From Rhodothermales bacterium (GTDB lineage Bacteria; Bacteroidota; Rhodothermia; Rhodothermales; UBA10348), in NCBI GenBank assembly GCA_017643395.1, contig JAEPNP010000001.1:641806-705805 (forward strand): 64,000 nucleotides of DNA, written 5' to 3'. This document shows positions 34,599 through 46,100 of the stretch, one piece after another (the first letter of the stretch is position 1; each line of letters begins with the position of its first letter). Both the position numbers and the translations under genes were made by a program. The notes below the pieces were generated by a model, which saw only the letters and a list, made by a program, of their open reading frames with translations, had not been told where the DNA came from and did no database searches.

Positions 34599-37565
34599 TT
34601 GAAAGTTGCATTGCGTTTGTTAGTCGCCGGGGTTTTGGCGCTGTTTTCCGCCATCCCCACCTTCGGCCAGTTCACCACGGGACGTGTTGCGCTTGTGGAC
34701 GCTTCCGGCCTCGAGGTCATCACCTACGAGGATGGAGACCAAGCACACGTACGGGTCATTGATGCGGACCGCAATCTTGACGATGCGGAGACGGACTCCA
34801 TCGTGGTGGAGTTGTACAGCTCCTCGGTGTCGCCCCGGCAGGCCACGCTCATGGAAACCGAACCGGATTCGGGTACCTTCGAGGGTGAGGCCGAACTCAC
34901 GGATTTCATGCTCGGCGAACGGGTCCGGGTCCGATATGACGACCCCGCCGACAGTTTTGGCAACGCCCGGACAATTCGGGACTCCGCGCACTATGGAGCG
35001 ACCCTGATCTCGGGAGCGATCGGACAGGACACCACCTGGACGACCGATGCCCTGCCCATCGTAGTAACGGGAGACATTCTGGTACCGGCCGACTTCACCC
35101 TGACCGTTGACCCGGGTGTCGAGGTGCTTTTTCTCCCGCTGACTGACTCGATGTCTGCAGGCCAGGACAGTCTGCGCCTGGACGTATCGGTCCATGGGGG
35201 CCTCGTACTGAGAGGCACCGAGTCCGAGCCCATCCGATTCGCCTCCGACAGCGAACTGCCCGAGCCGGGCGACTGGTACGGCATTCTGCTCGCAGACTCG
35301 CTGGCCACCGTCGAAGTCGACCATGTGATCTTCGAGCATGCACGGTACGGTCTGTTCCTGCAGAGCTTCTTCGACACCCCGAGCGATACGGTCCGGGTAT
35401 CCAACTCCACGTTCCGCCTGCTGGAAGAGACGGGACTGCACAGCCGCTACAGCAGAAGGCATCTGGAAGTCAGCGGCAACCGATTCCAGGATCTCGGAGG
35501 CTCCGGTGTGCGCGTTGAAATCGGATATTCCGAGGCAACCGGCACTCTCACCGAAAACGAATTCCACCGGTTGGGCGGGCCTGCAATCAGCATCGACCGG
35601 GCCGCACGGTATCGCATCGAAGGAAACGTGATATCGGGCTCCGGTGGCACGGGCATCCATACGTCGCAAGTGGACACGTTGCTGGTTCACGGCACGAGGC
35701 TATCGGACAACGCCGGGGGCATCTATCTGGACCGCGTCTCGGTTGGCACTGTGCGGGCCAACCGCATCGAAGCAAATCGCGGCTGGGGACTCAGACTGGT
35801 GCGGAGCCAGGCCATGGTGGACAGCAATCTGGTTCTCAACAATGCCACCGAAGGCTGGGCAGGCGGCATCTACGTCTACACCGATCTGCAGCATCCTGCC
35901 GTGGACTCGTTGCTCTACAATGAGGTCACCGGCAACGGGGGCGAAGGAATCCACAATGACGGCCGCGGCCAGACTGTGGCACACTTCAACAACGTGCACT
36001 CCAACACGGAATTCGACTTTCGGAACGACGCATCGGCCTGGGACGAAATCGACGCCCGCTTCAACTGGTGGGGCCGGGAGACCACGCTGGAGATCTCCGA
36101 GCTGGGCTTCAATCCGAAGAATCTCCTGCGCGTCTTTGACGTGTTTGACAACCAGGAGAGTGGCCTGCTAAACTACTCCGGCTGGCTGCTGGAGAATTAC
36201 CTGCACGAGGACAGTGTACGGGTAGTCAGACCGGGCGCGACCGACGTCTGGCGCGCCGGCACCTCGGAGCTCATCGTCTGGAACCGGCCCGCCGACGACT
36301 CCCTCCTGATGGACATCGTGCTCCTTCTGCCCAACGGTGAGGAGGAGATTATTGCGAGCGATGTGCAAGCGCAGGCGGGATCGTATCAGTGGCAAATCGA
36401 CCCCGCCACCCCGGGAGGGTTCACGTACGAACTGATTCTCCGGGCGGCATCGACAACCCGGGAGCTCCACAGAAGCCCTCTCTTCGGCATTCTTCCGGCG
36501 ACGTCCTCCAGGACCGTCGCCCTGCAATCCGGATGGAATCTGGTTGGCGTTCCGCACGCCGGCCCTCGACAGGCATCTATGTTCGGGCCCGGGATTCGGG
36601 CGATGGGCTATTCCTCGGTATTCTCGGAGGTGGGTGCCCTCGAGCCGGGCGCGGGCTATTGGTTGCACGCAGACTCTACGCTTTCCGTGACCATGGAAGG
36701 CCCGTCTTTGCCACCGTTCCGGCTCCCGGTCCGCCGTGGATGGAATCTGTTCTCGGGACCGTCGTGTGAGCAGGCCGCCGTGGTGGATGACCTGGGCGTT
36801 CTGGTGCCCGGTTCACTTCGCGACTTTGACGGACATCTGCGTCCGGCATCCATGCTGCGTCCCGGCAGAGGATACTGGTTGCAGGCAACCGCGCCGGGAA
36901 GCGTGGCCATTCAATGCGAGAGCACCGATCCGGCGCCAACTCCGAACCCTCCGGAGGGTTATTCCACCCTGGAGGTGACCTCGGCCGGCATTACGACCCG
37001 GATCTACCTGGGTCATGCGGCGGAAAGCCCGGCCGGCTGGATGCAGCCCCCGCTGCCGGCCTCGGATATGTTCGATGTTCGGCTCAGCTCCGGCGGCCTC
37101 GTCCACCGATGGGCCGACGGCCGCGCAACCGTTCAGCTTCAAGGAATCGGGCACGAGGTGCGGCTGCTCTGGCACGGGAGCGAGCCACTCAGCTGGACCT
37201 CTGCCCTGGATGTACAGTCCCTGATGCCGGGTCAAACCGTCACCGTGAGTGGAACTGCAACGGCCGAGCTGAGCCCGACGAGTTCTACGGGGCTCACTTC
37301 CGTGCCGGATGCCTTCGAGGCCTCCTTGCCGTACCCGAATCCCTCGTCCGGCACGTTCACGATCGACCTCAGGCTGCCCGCCAGCCGCCCCGTGACGCTT
37401 GAGTTGTTCGATCTCCTGGGTAGACGGGTGGACCGGATGAACCTAATCCTTTCTGCAGGCGTCCGGGAAGTCGAGTTCGGCGCCGGGCGGCGCTCCGGGG
37501 TATACCTGTACCGGCTCCAGGTCGGTGATCAGACCACGACCGGATCCGTCGTCGTGGCTCGCTGA
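34599..37565 (+). CDS. T9SS-secreted right-handed beta-helix surface protein
   Basis: A 988-residue protein. A signal peptide (KVALRLLVAGVLALFSAI then PTFGQ) leads into a beta-sandwich region, then about 250-480 of beta-helix repeats (NRIEANRGWGLRLVRSQAM, HYNEVTGNGGEGIHNDG-like turns). Further domains follow, with two related strand blocks SGWNLVGVPHAGP and RGWNLFSGPSC, and a C-terminal sorting domain (PYPNPSSGTFTIDLRL to TTTGSVVVAR). The start is TTG at 34,599-34,601 because the frame upstream runs through the repeat array and no ATG precedes the signal. It is probably displayed on the cell surface or secreted through the type IX system. The substrate or partner is unknown. Confidence 0.82.
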   Translation: MKVALRLLVAGVLALFSAIPTFGQFTTGRVALVDASGLEVITYEDGDQAHVRVIDADRNLDDAETDSIVVELYSSSVSPRQATLMETEPDSGTFEGEAELTDFMLGERVRVRYDDPADSFGNARTIRDSAHYGATLISGAIGQDTTWTTDALPIVVTGDILVPADFTLTVDPGVEVLFLPLTDSMSAGQDSLRLDVSVHGGLVLRGTESEPIRFASDSELPEPGDWYGILLADSLATVEVDHVIFEHARYGLFLQSFFDTPSDTVRVSNSTFRLLEETGLHSRYSRRHLEVSGNRFQDLGGSGVRVEIGYSEATGTLTENEFHRLGGPAISIDRAARYRIEGNVISGSGGTGIHTSQVDTLLVHGTRLSDNAGGIYLDRVSVGTVRANRIEANRGWGLRLVRSQAMVDSNLVLNNATEGWAGGIYVYTDLQHPAVDSLLYNEVTGNGGEGIHNDGRGQTVAHFNNVHSNTEFDFRNDASAWDEIDARFNWWGRETTLEISELGFNPKNLLRVFDVFDNQESGLLNYSGWLLENYLHEDSVRVVRPGATDVWRAGTSELIVWNRPADDSLLMDIVLLLPNGEEEIIASDVQAQAGSYQWQIDPATPGGFTYELILRAASTTRELHRSPLFGILPATSSRTVALQSGWNLVGVPHAGPRQASMFGPGIRAMGYSSVFSEVGALEPGAGYWLHADSTLSVTMEGPSLPPFRLPVRRGWNLFSGPSCEQAAVVDDLGVLVPGSLRDFDGHLRPASMLRPGRGYWLQATAPGSVAIQCESTDPAPTPNPPEGYSTLEVTSAGITTRIYLGHAAESPAGWMQPPLPASDMFDVRLSSGGLVHRWADGRATVQLQGIGHEVRLLWHGSEPLSWTSALDVQSLMPGQTVTVSGTATAELSPTSSTGLTSVPDAFEASLPYPNPSSGTFTIDLRLPASRPVTLELFDLLGRRVDRMNLILSAGVREVEFGAGRRSGVYLYRLQVGDQTTTGSVVVAR

Positions 37566-37595
37566 TATCCCGCCTCGCAAGCGCCAGCCGCGCGG

Positions 37596-38066
37596 CTAGC
37601 GTACGAGCACCACGGGGCGGGTTTCGACCACCTGCCCGGCACTGATCCTCACGAAGTAGGCACCGGCAGGAGTTCCATTCGGGCGCCAGGTGGCCACGTG
37701 TCGTCCGGCCGGAAGCGATTCGGAAAGCGGAGTGGCGACTCGACGACCCAGCACGTCGAACACCGTGACGGTAACAAACAGGTCGGAAGGCAGCGCCAAC
37801 TCCAGCCTGACCCGGTCGTGGCTCGGGTTTGGCCAGGCGGTCGACACGGTCACTGCGAGTGGCAGTTCGGGCGGCTCATCGGTTGCCAGCAGCAGGTCCT
37901 GCCGGCGAAGCGCGGCCATCCCGAACGAGGCGACCGGTGCGCCTACCACGGAGCGCAATCGCCAACTTCCCACCGTCGTCTGGCTGGAATGCGCAACCGG
38001 GCTCCACTGGGCCGCAGCGGCTCCCACCACACAGGTGGACACTATCAGCGCGGCGACCAGCCGCAT
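37596..38066 (-). CDS. Small T9SS-type C-terminal domain protein
   Basis: A 156-residue protein with a signal peptide (MRLVAALIVSTCVVGAAAAQ), a short middle part (SSQTTVGSWRLRSVVGAPVA), and a C-terminal sorting domain that takes half of the chain (AWPNPSHDRVRLELALP, DVLGRRVATPL, AGAYFVRISAGQ). Its ATG at 38,064-38,066 shares a base with the stop of the 704-residue protein upstream, so the pair is coupled. It may be an accessory factor for that protein. Confidence 0.82.
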   Translation of the reverse strand: MRLVAALIVSTCVVGAAAAQWSPVAHSSQTTVGSWRLRSVVGAPVASFGMAALRRQDLLLATDEPPELPLAVTVSTAWPNPSHDRVRLELALPSDLFVTVTVFDVLGRRVATPLSESLPAGRHVATWRPNGTPAGAYFVRISAGQVVETRPVVLVR

Positions 38067-40180
38067 CAGCGGCGAAATTCAAGGCCGGGGCGCCCCAGGA
38101 GGTCGATTGGAACTGCACGGCGGGGGCGCATTCCCCTCTGGGAGGGAAGTCCGTAGGCACTCGGGTGAAGGAATAGACCGCGTGATTCCGGCGCCTTGTC
38201 CCGCTCAACGATGAACCGGTTCTCCTGCGCCCACCGGTCCTGCCGAACGCCGGTGACCTGCCACGACACCTTGACCGACGGCTTGTCGGTCTGAATGACG
38301 AACTGGAGATCCTGCATCTCCTCCGCAACGATGGCCTGGGCAAACTGACCGATGACCGTCAGCTGGTAGCGGATGTCCTTGTTGAGCGCTTCGAACCAGT
38401 CAGGCATGGTGACCGTGGCGAAGCCATCCGCGTCCGTCTCGACCGTTCCGGTGTAGATATTCATCATGTCCGGGCTCTCCACGAAGCTGTGCGCCAGCAG
38501 CTTGTTTTCCGGGTCCAGCGGATGGTCGATGAGAAAGATGCCTCCGGCCTTGATCAGGCTGTCGAAAACACCCGAGCCACTCACGATCAGGTCGCTGTCC
38601 GAGTACGTCTTGCCCTCAAACCAGCCTGCGAATCCCTGTCCGCTGGCCTTTCCATACACGCCGATCCCCGCGTCGGATTTGGTCTCGCCGAACACGCCGA
38701 AATTCCGGCCACTGGTCGTGTCGGCAACGCCATACACACCCGTTCCCTCGGGAGATTTCGAACTCCCATAGACACCGAAGTTTGCGCCTTCGGTGGTGTC
38801 GGCTTCTCCATAGACGCCGATCCCGATCGGTGTCGAGGCGCGTCCCCAGACTCCGTACGCATCACCGTCGGTGGTGTCGGCCACGCCAAACACCCCAATT
38901 CTCGGCGCTACGCCATGCACACCGAAGCCATCTGGCGACAGCGCTTTTCCATAGACTCCGGCAACGTCCGGCCGCTCCAGGTCGCGGCTGGACCCGTATA
39001 CCCCGTACACGTCCGCCTGCCCATAGACCCCATAGGTCGGGGCGAGGCCGTGCACGCCTCGACCGTCCAGGGAAATGGCGGATCCGTAAACGCCGTGACT
39101 CCGACCGGAAGGCGCCAGAGCGATGCCCCGAACCCCGAAAGTCGGTGCCCGTCCCTGCACACCGAACCCGGCGTATGACGCGGCCTCACCGAATACACCA
39201 CTCGCTTGCCCTGCGGATGACAGTGCCGTCCCGTGAACACCGGCGCCGTCCACGGAAGGCGTGCGGCCCTCGACACCCTTGCTGACATCGGTGGTGGAAG
39301 ACGCGATTCCCAGCAGACCGAGTCGTGGGCCAAGGCCTTCCACGCCGGCACCATCCTCCGACATCGATCTCCCGCGCACGCCCACTCCGAAGCCGGCGCG
39401 CAGGGTGGAGAGTCCCAGCAATCCGAGCGAGGGCGACTGCCCATAGGCACCAATGCCCTCCAGAGACGCCGCCTCGGCAAGCAGGCCATAGGTAAGCCCG
39501 GTCTTCGCGTTTGCGTATGCCTGCAGACCACGACCCTCGGTACTGCGTGAGAGACCATACACCCCCACGGCCGGGCCGGCGGCTGCCTCAGCAAGGCCGT
39601 ACACACCTCGCCCGTCCTGCGCGGAGGCCTGTCCCAGCACACCCACCTCGGAAGAAACACCGCCGCAATCGTCGCCAGAGCAGCCGGGGTCCTGAGTCAG
39701 GCCTGCCCCTGAAATAACGATCTGATTCTGGTCGGTGGTAACGCGGATGCCCTCGGCACCTACGAGTTCGACCTCATCCTGCAGACCATTCAGTGTGGTA
39801 ACCGCGACGCCCTGTGTGATTGCGCCGGCCGTCAAGCTGTACGGCGTTGCAGCGAGCGGCAGGCGTTCGGATTCCGGTTCCTCACCGGGCTCGATGGTCA
39901 GATAGTACTGCCGGTCGAAAAGCAGATCGAGCTCCTCGACCGTTCCAAGCAGCGCAGAAAACAAACCGGTCGACACGACGACTGTCTGGGTCTCCGTCCA
40001 CCTGGACTCGCCCTCGCTGGGGTGGTCATACAGCCGGAATGTGACGTCGTAGCGGCCGTCCGGCACGGGCTGCCCGAGTTGATCGGTCAGGTAGCCCTGG
40101 TATCCGACGGTGCGGGGCACCTGCGCAAGCGCGCTTGAGGCAATCAGCCCCGCGGCGAGGAAAAGACCGAGTCGAGCCAT
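38066..40180 (-). CDS. Secreted GVYG-repeat protein
   Basis: A 704-residue protein with a signal peptide (LGLFLAAGLIASSALAQ). Residues about 22-110 form a conserved N-terminal module (GYQGYLTDQLGQPVPDGRYD, then LPLAATPYSLTAG). Residues about 170-530 hold more than 20 repeats of the type G-V-x-G (GVYGLSRS, GVHGLAP, GVYGKALS, GVFGVADTT) spaced 11-20 residues apart. The C-terminal domain (about 545-704) resembles the assembly domain of fibre-like proteins (IVERDKAPESRGLFLHP). There is no C-terminal sorting domain of its own; the coupled gene downstream supplies one on a separate chain. A fibre or adhesin-like role is inference. Confidence 0.8.
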   Translation of the reverse strand: MARLGLFLAAGLIASSALAQVPRTVGYQGYLTDQLGQPVPDGRYDVTFRLYDHPSEGESRWTETQTVVVSTGLFSALLGTVEELDLLFDRQYYLTIEPGEEPESERLPLAATPYSLTAGAITQGVAVTTLNGLQDEVELVGAEGIRVTTDQNQIVISGAGLTQDPGCSGDDCGGVSSEVGVLGQASAQDGRGVYGLAEAAAGPAVGVYGLSRSTEGRGLQAYANAKTGLTYGLLAEAASLEGIGAYGQSPSLGLLGLSTLRAGFGVGVRGRSMSEDGAGVEGLGPRLGLLGIASSTTDVSKGVEGRTPSVDGAGVHGTALSSAGQASGVFGEAASYAGFGVQGRAPTFGVRGIALAPSGRSHGVYGSAISLDGRGVHGLAPTYGVYGQADVYGVYGSSRDLERPDVAGVYGKALSPDGFGVHGVAPRIGVFGVADTTDGDAYGVWGRASTPIGIGVYGEADTTEGANFGVYGSSKSPEGTGVYGVADTTSGRNFGVFGETKSDAGIGVYGKASGQGFAGWFEGKTYSDSDLIVSGSGVFDSLIKAGGIFLIDHPLDPENKLLAHSFVESPDMMNIYTGTVETDADGFATVTMPDWFEALNKDIRYQLTVIGQFAQAIVAEEMQDLQFVIQTDKPSVKVSWQVTGVRQDRWAQENRFIVERDKAPESRGLFLHPSAYGLPSQRGMRPRRAVPIDLLGRPGLEFRR

Positions 40181-40181
40181 C

Positions 40182-43100
40182 TTATCTCACAATCGTCATC
40201 GTGCCGGAGGCAGCCTGAAGCGTGCTTCCCCGCTGGACCTGCACGCGGTACATGTAGGTCCCCGATGCCAAAGCTGAACCGTCCAGGCCAATTGCACGGG
40301 CGTAACCGGCCTCGACCATGGCTTCGCGATGGGTCAGGACCACCCTGCCCAGAACATCAACGACAGTCACCACCACGGAGCCGGCCTCCGGCATGTCGAC
40401 GCTGATCCGGGTCGCTGGATTGAAGGGGTTCGGGTAGTTGCCGTGCAGCGCAAAGGCCGCGGGCAAGTCCGTCGCCTCGGCCGAGGTACTCACCGATCCG
40501 AGCTCGGTGGCAATCTGCTCGTTGATAAACCCTTCCCCGCGGAACACGGCGGTGCCCGAGGTGCCGGTCAACTGGAATTTCAGCGTCACGTAGGCACCCG
40601 GATCCGAGATCGCTGTGGGACCGGCGATGGCCATCGAAAACACGCCCGAGGGAGTAAGGCTCTGTTCGGAGACCCATCCAAACGGCAAGTCCGTATTGGC
40701 CGACAGAAAGGTCACCTGGGCAGGGTCCAGCTCTGCCACGAACTGGAATGCAAAGACATCCCGGACATCACCGCTCAGCGTGACGGGGACAGAGATCTGA
40801 TCACCACCCTCAGCCACGGCCTCCGCGAAGCTGAGCACACCGCTCCCGGTCGCTTCGAGCTCCGCCGTGCAGCCCGGCTCCACGTTGAAGCAGCTGATAA
40901 AGCCCGTGTGATGCTGAAGGATGCGAGCAGCATCGAATGCCGTGAGCGACGCGCCCGTGACGTTGAGCGTCTCGAGCTGCACCGAGGTCAACGGATCGGG
41001 CTGCTGCCGGATCTGCCCGACGTTGTGCTGCAGTGCCAACCGCGCGTCGAGCGCGGAGACCGCATCGTCCACGTTGCCGTCACCCCAGCGCGGAAGCGGC
41101 ACGACCTCGAATTCGTCGATAGCCTCATTGCCAAGACCGTCTCTTGCCGTGACCCGCACCAGGACCGGAACGCCTTCCCGGCTTCCCTGAAGGGTCAGAA
41201 TCGAGAGCTCCTGCTGGTCCACAGCTGCGAGCACCATGGCGTCATCCGAGGACGAAACCGAGAATGTGAGAGCGGATGTGGAACCCGAAAACACCGAGGT
41301 CAGGTCTGTCGTGATGGCGGGCTGGCCGACCCTCAGGTTGACATCGGCAAGCGCATCCGAGACAAACACCGCGGCTGTCACGATGACGGGAATCTCTACC
41401 CGTGCCACCGCACCGTCTGCGTCCGTGACATCCACGGTGACTGTTGTCGTTCCCTCGCCGACTGCCGTCACGGTCAGCACGTCACCGTTCATCTCCGCAG
41501 TAGCCACGGCCACGTTGCCCACGGTAACCACGTAGGTGTACGGCGTTGCTCCGCCCTGCACGACGGTCGAGAGATCAAGCTGCGCGGAGCCACCGATATG
41601 CTGTACGACGGGCTGCACGGCAGAGACCACAAAGCCCACATTGACTCGAACCACGATGGTGCGCGTATTCCCCAGGGCGTCGGTTGCGGTGACGTTGACG
41701 TCCGCAAATCCCTTCGAAACCCCTGAAATCGTAAGCTCACCGCCCGACTCACTCGCGGTTGCGATCGCGGCATTGGAAACGCCGACGGTATAGGTGAACA
41801 CATCACCGGGGTTGCCGCCACTGAATACGCCACCGTCCAGCGTGAACCGGGCCGATTCCCCAACCTGCATGTTGACGGCGCCCGGATGCGTCACGGTAAT
41901 GGTGGACTCCAATCCGAGCGTGAACAGCGCGCCGGGACTCATGTCGAAGTCGCCGATACTGGAACGGGCGACGACGACAGGGTCGGTCGGCGAAAGCTGA
42001 TAATTCCCGTAGGTATCCGGTGCGCCCAGCAATTCCCACGCAGAGGTCGCGGGCGCCTCGCGTCGGATCCCGACCACACGATCAATCTGTTCGGCCGCGA
42101 AGTCGGCGTATCCCCCGGCCCGCATCTCCACATCGTAGTCGATCAACGGAAGCAGCACGTTGGCGGCCACCGTCCAGTGGAAGTCGGGGTACCGGGTCAC
42201 CGTCAGCGCATTGCCGGCCGGATCCGTCGTCGCGATCGGCAGCCCGGACTCTCCACCCGGGCTGGACTCTACGTGCGTCGCTGTCAGCAGAATACCCGTG
42301 CGTCCCGTACCACCAACCTGGGAAGGATCATTCAGGGTGAGCGCCAGAGACCGGGGCGCATCGCACCCGAGACCGCAGAAGGGGTACTCCATCCGGCTGC
42401 TTACCGGCGGGAATCCCGGAATGTTGGCATTGACCACCTCCTTCGAAATCGGACCGATCGCTCCGCCCCGGACCATGACAAAGCCCTGATTGTCGGAGTC
42501 GGTATGAAAGAGGGTCAGTCCGGCATCGGTGACGTCGAGGGCACCCTGCACAAAGCGTACGCGCTCAGTGGGGGCATCCATTTCCAGGTGACCGCCAGTC
42601 ACCGTTACACCCGCCGTGTTGTCAACGGACAGCAGGAAGCCGGTGGGCGATGCCGTCGTGCCCGGTGAAAACGCTCCGGCAAGCGTGACCAGCTGCGGCT
42701 TGTCGCCCGCAAATTCCAGCACGCCGGTTGATCCGGGCGCACCCTGGGTGTTGGAGAGACTCGCCGCACCCGAGAGCGTGAGATCACCGGTCACCCTGAG
42801 GGCGTGATCGCCAGCCAGGTCCAGGTCCACCCCTTCCACGGTGACGTGCTGCGCGGTGTGGTCGCCGCCCAGGTCGACGGAGCTCCTCAGAATCAGGCGC
42901 GCCACCTCTACGGAAGCCGGCCACTCGCGAAGCGTGGTGCCCGGACTGGCGACGGGTCCATCGTACACGAGGGTAATCGGACCGTCGGACGAGTAGGCCT
43001 CGGTCAGCGGATCCTGGATACCGACGAGCACGGAGCCGCCCGACGCTACGTTCAAGGAAGCCACAGACGTGGCATCCTGCACGCTGGCATCGAGGCGTGC

Positions 43101-46100
43101 ATTCAGGTCTACGGTTTGAAACGTCGGGCGCGCGCCGGCTGCCAGCACCAGATTTGCGTTTACGTCCAGCAAGCCGCCACTCAGCGCCAACTCCGTCCCG
43201 GTAAGGACGGCGCGGTCATACACGTTGTTGACGAGCGCACCGAAAGTCGGCGTGTCGAGAAGGGCGCCGAGGATGCGATGAATCGTGGCACCATCCCCAA
43301 GCGTCAGGGCGGGAGACAGCGTGTCGTCAAATTCAATCGCACCACCCTGCAGGGTCAGCGTGCCTGTGACGGTAATGCCGTCTCCTGCAGCGATGGAGAT
43401 GCCGTCGTTCAGGTCAGCGGCCTCGCCGCCTGCCACGCGCAACGTCACGTTCGGTATGGTCAGGTCACCGCCGCCTGTGGCCACCGGAATGAACGACCCG
43501 TCTGTATTGTCGTCAAAGATCACGCGGCCGGACCCGGTCACAGCGCCGTCATGGTAGGTTAACGCCGGAGCGGCACCGGGCAGATTGGCGTTCAGATTGA
43601 GGTCATGCACGCCCAGATTCAGCGTTCCGCGGCGCAGGACGAAGTCTCGCGCCACAAACAGCGTGCGCCGGTCGCCGTTGTCAGAAGCCAGGAGCGTGGT
43701 GGTCGCCGAGTTGATCTCAAGGCTTGTCACCTGCATGTCTCCTTCGAGCGTCAGTGTCGTTCCAACGGTCTCGAGGATGCCCGCCATGGTCAGGCTGCTC
43801 GCGAACCAGGCGTCTCCGGCGATCACGGTCCTGAACGGCCCGGCAATATTGGCGTCGGCGTCCAGCCAACGCTCAATCCGCCAATCCGAAGCAAGCGTTA
43901 TGGGAGCTCGGACGCGAACCCTGGGAATCGAGCGTCCGGACACATCCAGCAGGACGGCACCCGACAGATCCAGATGCCCTCCGGCCGCCTGGTAGGCAAT
44001 GCCGGTCACTCCCGGCACCGCGGTGAAGGAAGAGCCGTCGGTCTCCATGACAAGCCTGGAGTCGGCCATGTTGACCAGCCCCGCAGTGTGGAGCACCGAT
44101 CCCTGGACGGTTAGATCCGTGGTGAGGGTGAGCGTCTGTCCCCCCATCACCAGATTGCCCGTGACCACCCCGTTGTTCGTGTCGCTCCCCTCAACCGCGG
44201 CGAGGCCGAGGGCAAGCTCGGAACCGGCATCCAGGGTCAAGTCGCCCCGAATGGCATGCACCTGAACCAGGTTGACACCGGTGGCCCGGACCGTCAATCC
44301 GGGCAATTCGCCGACGCCCAGCCCCGCAACCGTGCCGTCACTCGCCGGTCCTTCGATGCGGGCGTTGGTACCGGAGACAATCACAGGAGAAGTCAACTGC
44401 ACCGCGCCGTGCAGCAGGTGCACCGAGTCGCTTCCGGCGAGATTGAGGACGTCCGAGCCCGTGAGCGTTCCCCCGTCTGAAATCGCGACGGCGCCCCCAA
44501 TCAGGAACCCCAGACCGGCCGACAGATCCAGCGTTGCATCCGGTAGCACCTCGATGTTCTCCGCGATAGATATGAGGGTGGCCGCTCCCCAGGAGCCGGG
44601 GTCTACCACGCGGACCACGCCGCCCGAGGTGGCGACCGTGAGGCTATTTATGCCGGAAGCCGAGAATTCCCGTGCCACATCAACCGGCCCGGAGATGTCG
44701 CCCGAATAGAGGAGGTCGTAGGTGCCTGCCAGCGAGCCTCCGCCTACGGAATCGACGATTTCCGTGGCGGTGCCCGCCATGTTTCGTTCGATGCGCGCAG
44801 GAGGCGCGCCCAGGGTGAGCACGTTGCCAGCGAGATCGAGTCCGCCGTCGAACAACTGCAGCTTGTTCGTCACGGTCATGTCGCTGGCCAGCGCAAGCGG
44901 CGACGGAGTGTCGTCTCCGTTGTTGACGGTCAGGTTGGTGACCTGGCCCATGCCAGAGAGCTCCTGGTCGTTGGCCTTGAAGGTCAGGGCACCCGTTACC
45001 CGGCTGGCTAGCACGGTGCCGTCCACCTGGGCCCGACCATCCACGCTGGACAGGCGGATCAGCTTGTCGGTCACGTCCACGGTTGCGTCGGCCGAGACCA
45101 TCAACACCGACAGCACGTCCACGCTCTGCAGCATGGTGAGCGTGTGGGTTGGGCCAGCCACCATTAGGCGATCTACCTGACGATTGGTGCCCGGTGTCCA
45201 GGTCGCGTCGTCGGTCAGCTCAAAAGAAAGGGTCGCCCCCGGACCAGCGGCCGAAAACGCACCTCCCTGGCTGTCGTCGAATGAGCCTCGCACCACCAGG
45301 GTGTTGGATTCGGCAACCCTGAGATCTCCTCCTGAGCGGATCTGCACGCCGCCCGCCGCGACGCCCGGGTCAGGGGACGCGCCCAGGCTGATCTCGGTCA
45401 GCCCATCGACCACGAGATTCCCGCCGACGTCGGTGCCGGCGGCCCCTGGTCCGAAGGAATTGCTTCCTGTCAGCTCGAGGTTGCCAGCCACGGCGAGCGC
45501 GGAGGTGATGGCGCCTGACCCCGACACAACCAGATTCCCGCCCACAGTCAGGCTGGCGGCCAGGTTGCCGTTTCCGGAGATGGTGAGGTTGCCTTCAACA
45601 TTCGCCATGCCGACGGCCCCATCGCCCGAAACAACCACCGATCCATCTGCGCCCGAAACCAGGCCGATCTCCGTAAAGTCGCCGTTGGAGGTCAACTCAA
45701 CGGTGAGGCTGGGGCCTACCTCGATGGTCCCGGCATTGTTGACGTCCCCATCGATGCCAGCGTTGCCGTTAAACACGATGCGTTGCCCGGACGCGTTGAT
45801 CAGGGCACCTTCGATGGTTGCATCGTCATAGAACTCCACCCGGCCGAGCACATTGTTGATCGAGTTCGGCGAAAGTCCTGGTGCCACCGCCGCGTGGATG
45901 ACGGCGGCCGCATGGAATTCCACTCGCGCGTCCGCGTGTGTGTTGTAGACATGCTCCACCTGAGCCGAGCCGCGCACAATGACTTCGCCGCGGTTCTGGA
46001 AAATGGCCACATCGACGTCATTGACCTGTGTCGTGGCCTCGTTGGTGGTCGGCACGGCCACCGAGCGGATCTCCTCACGGACCGTGACCGAGCCGCCGAC

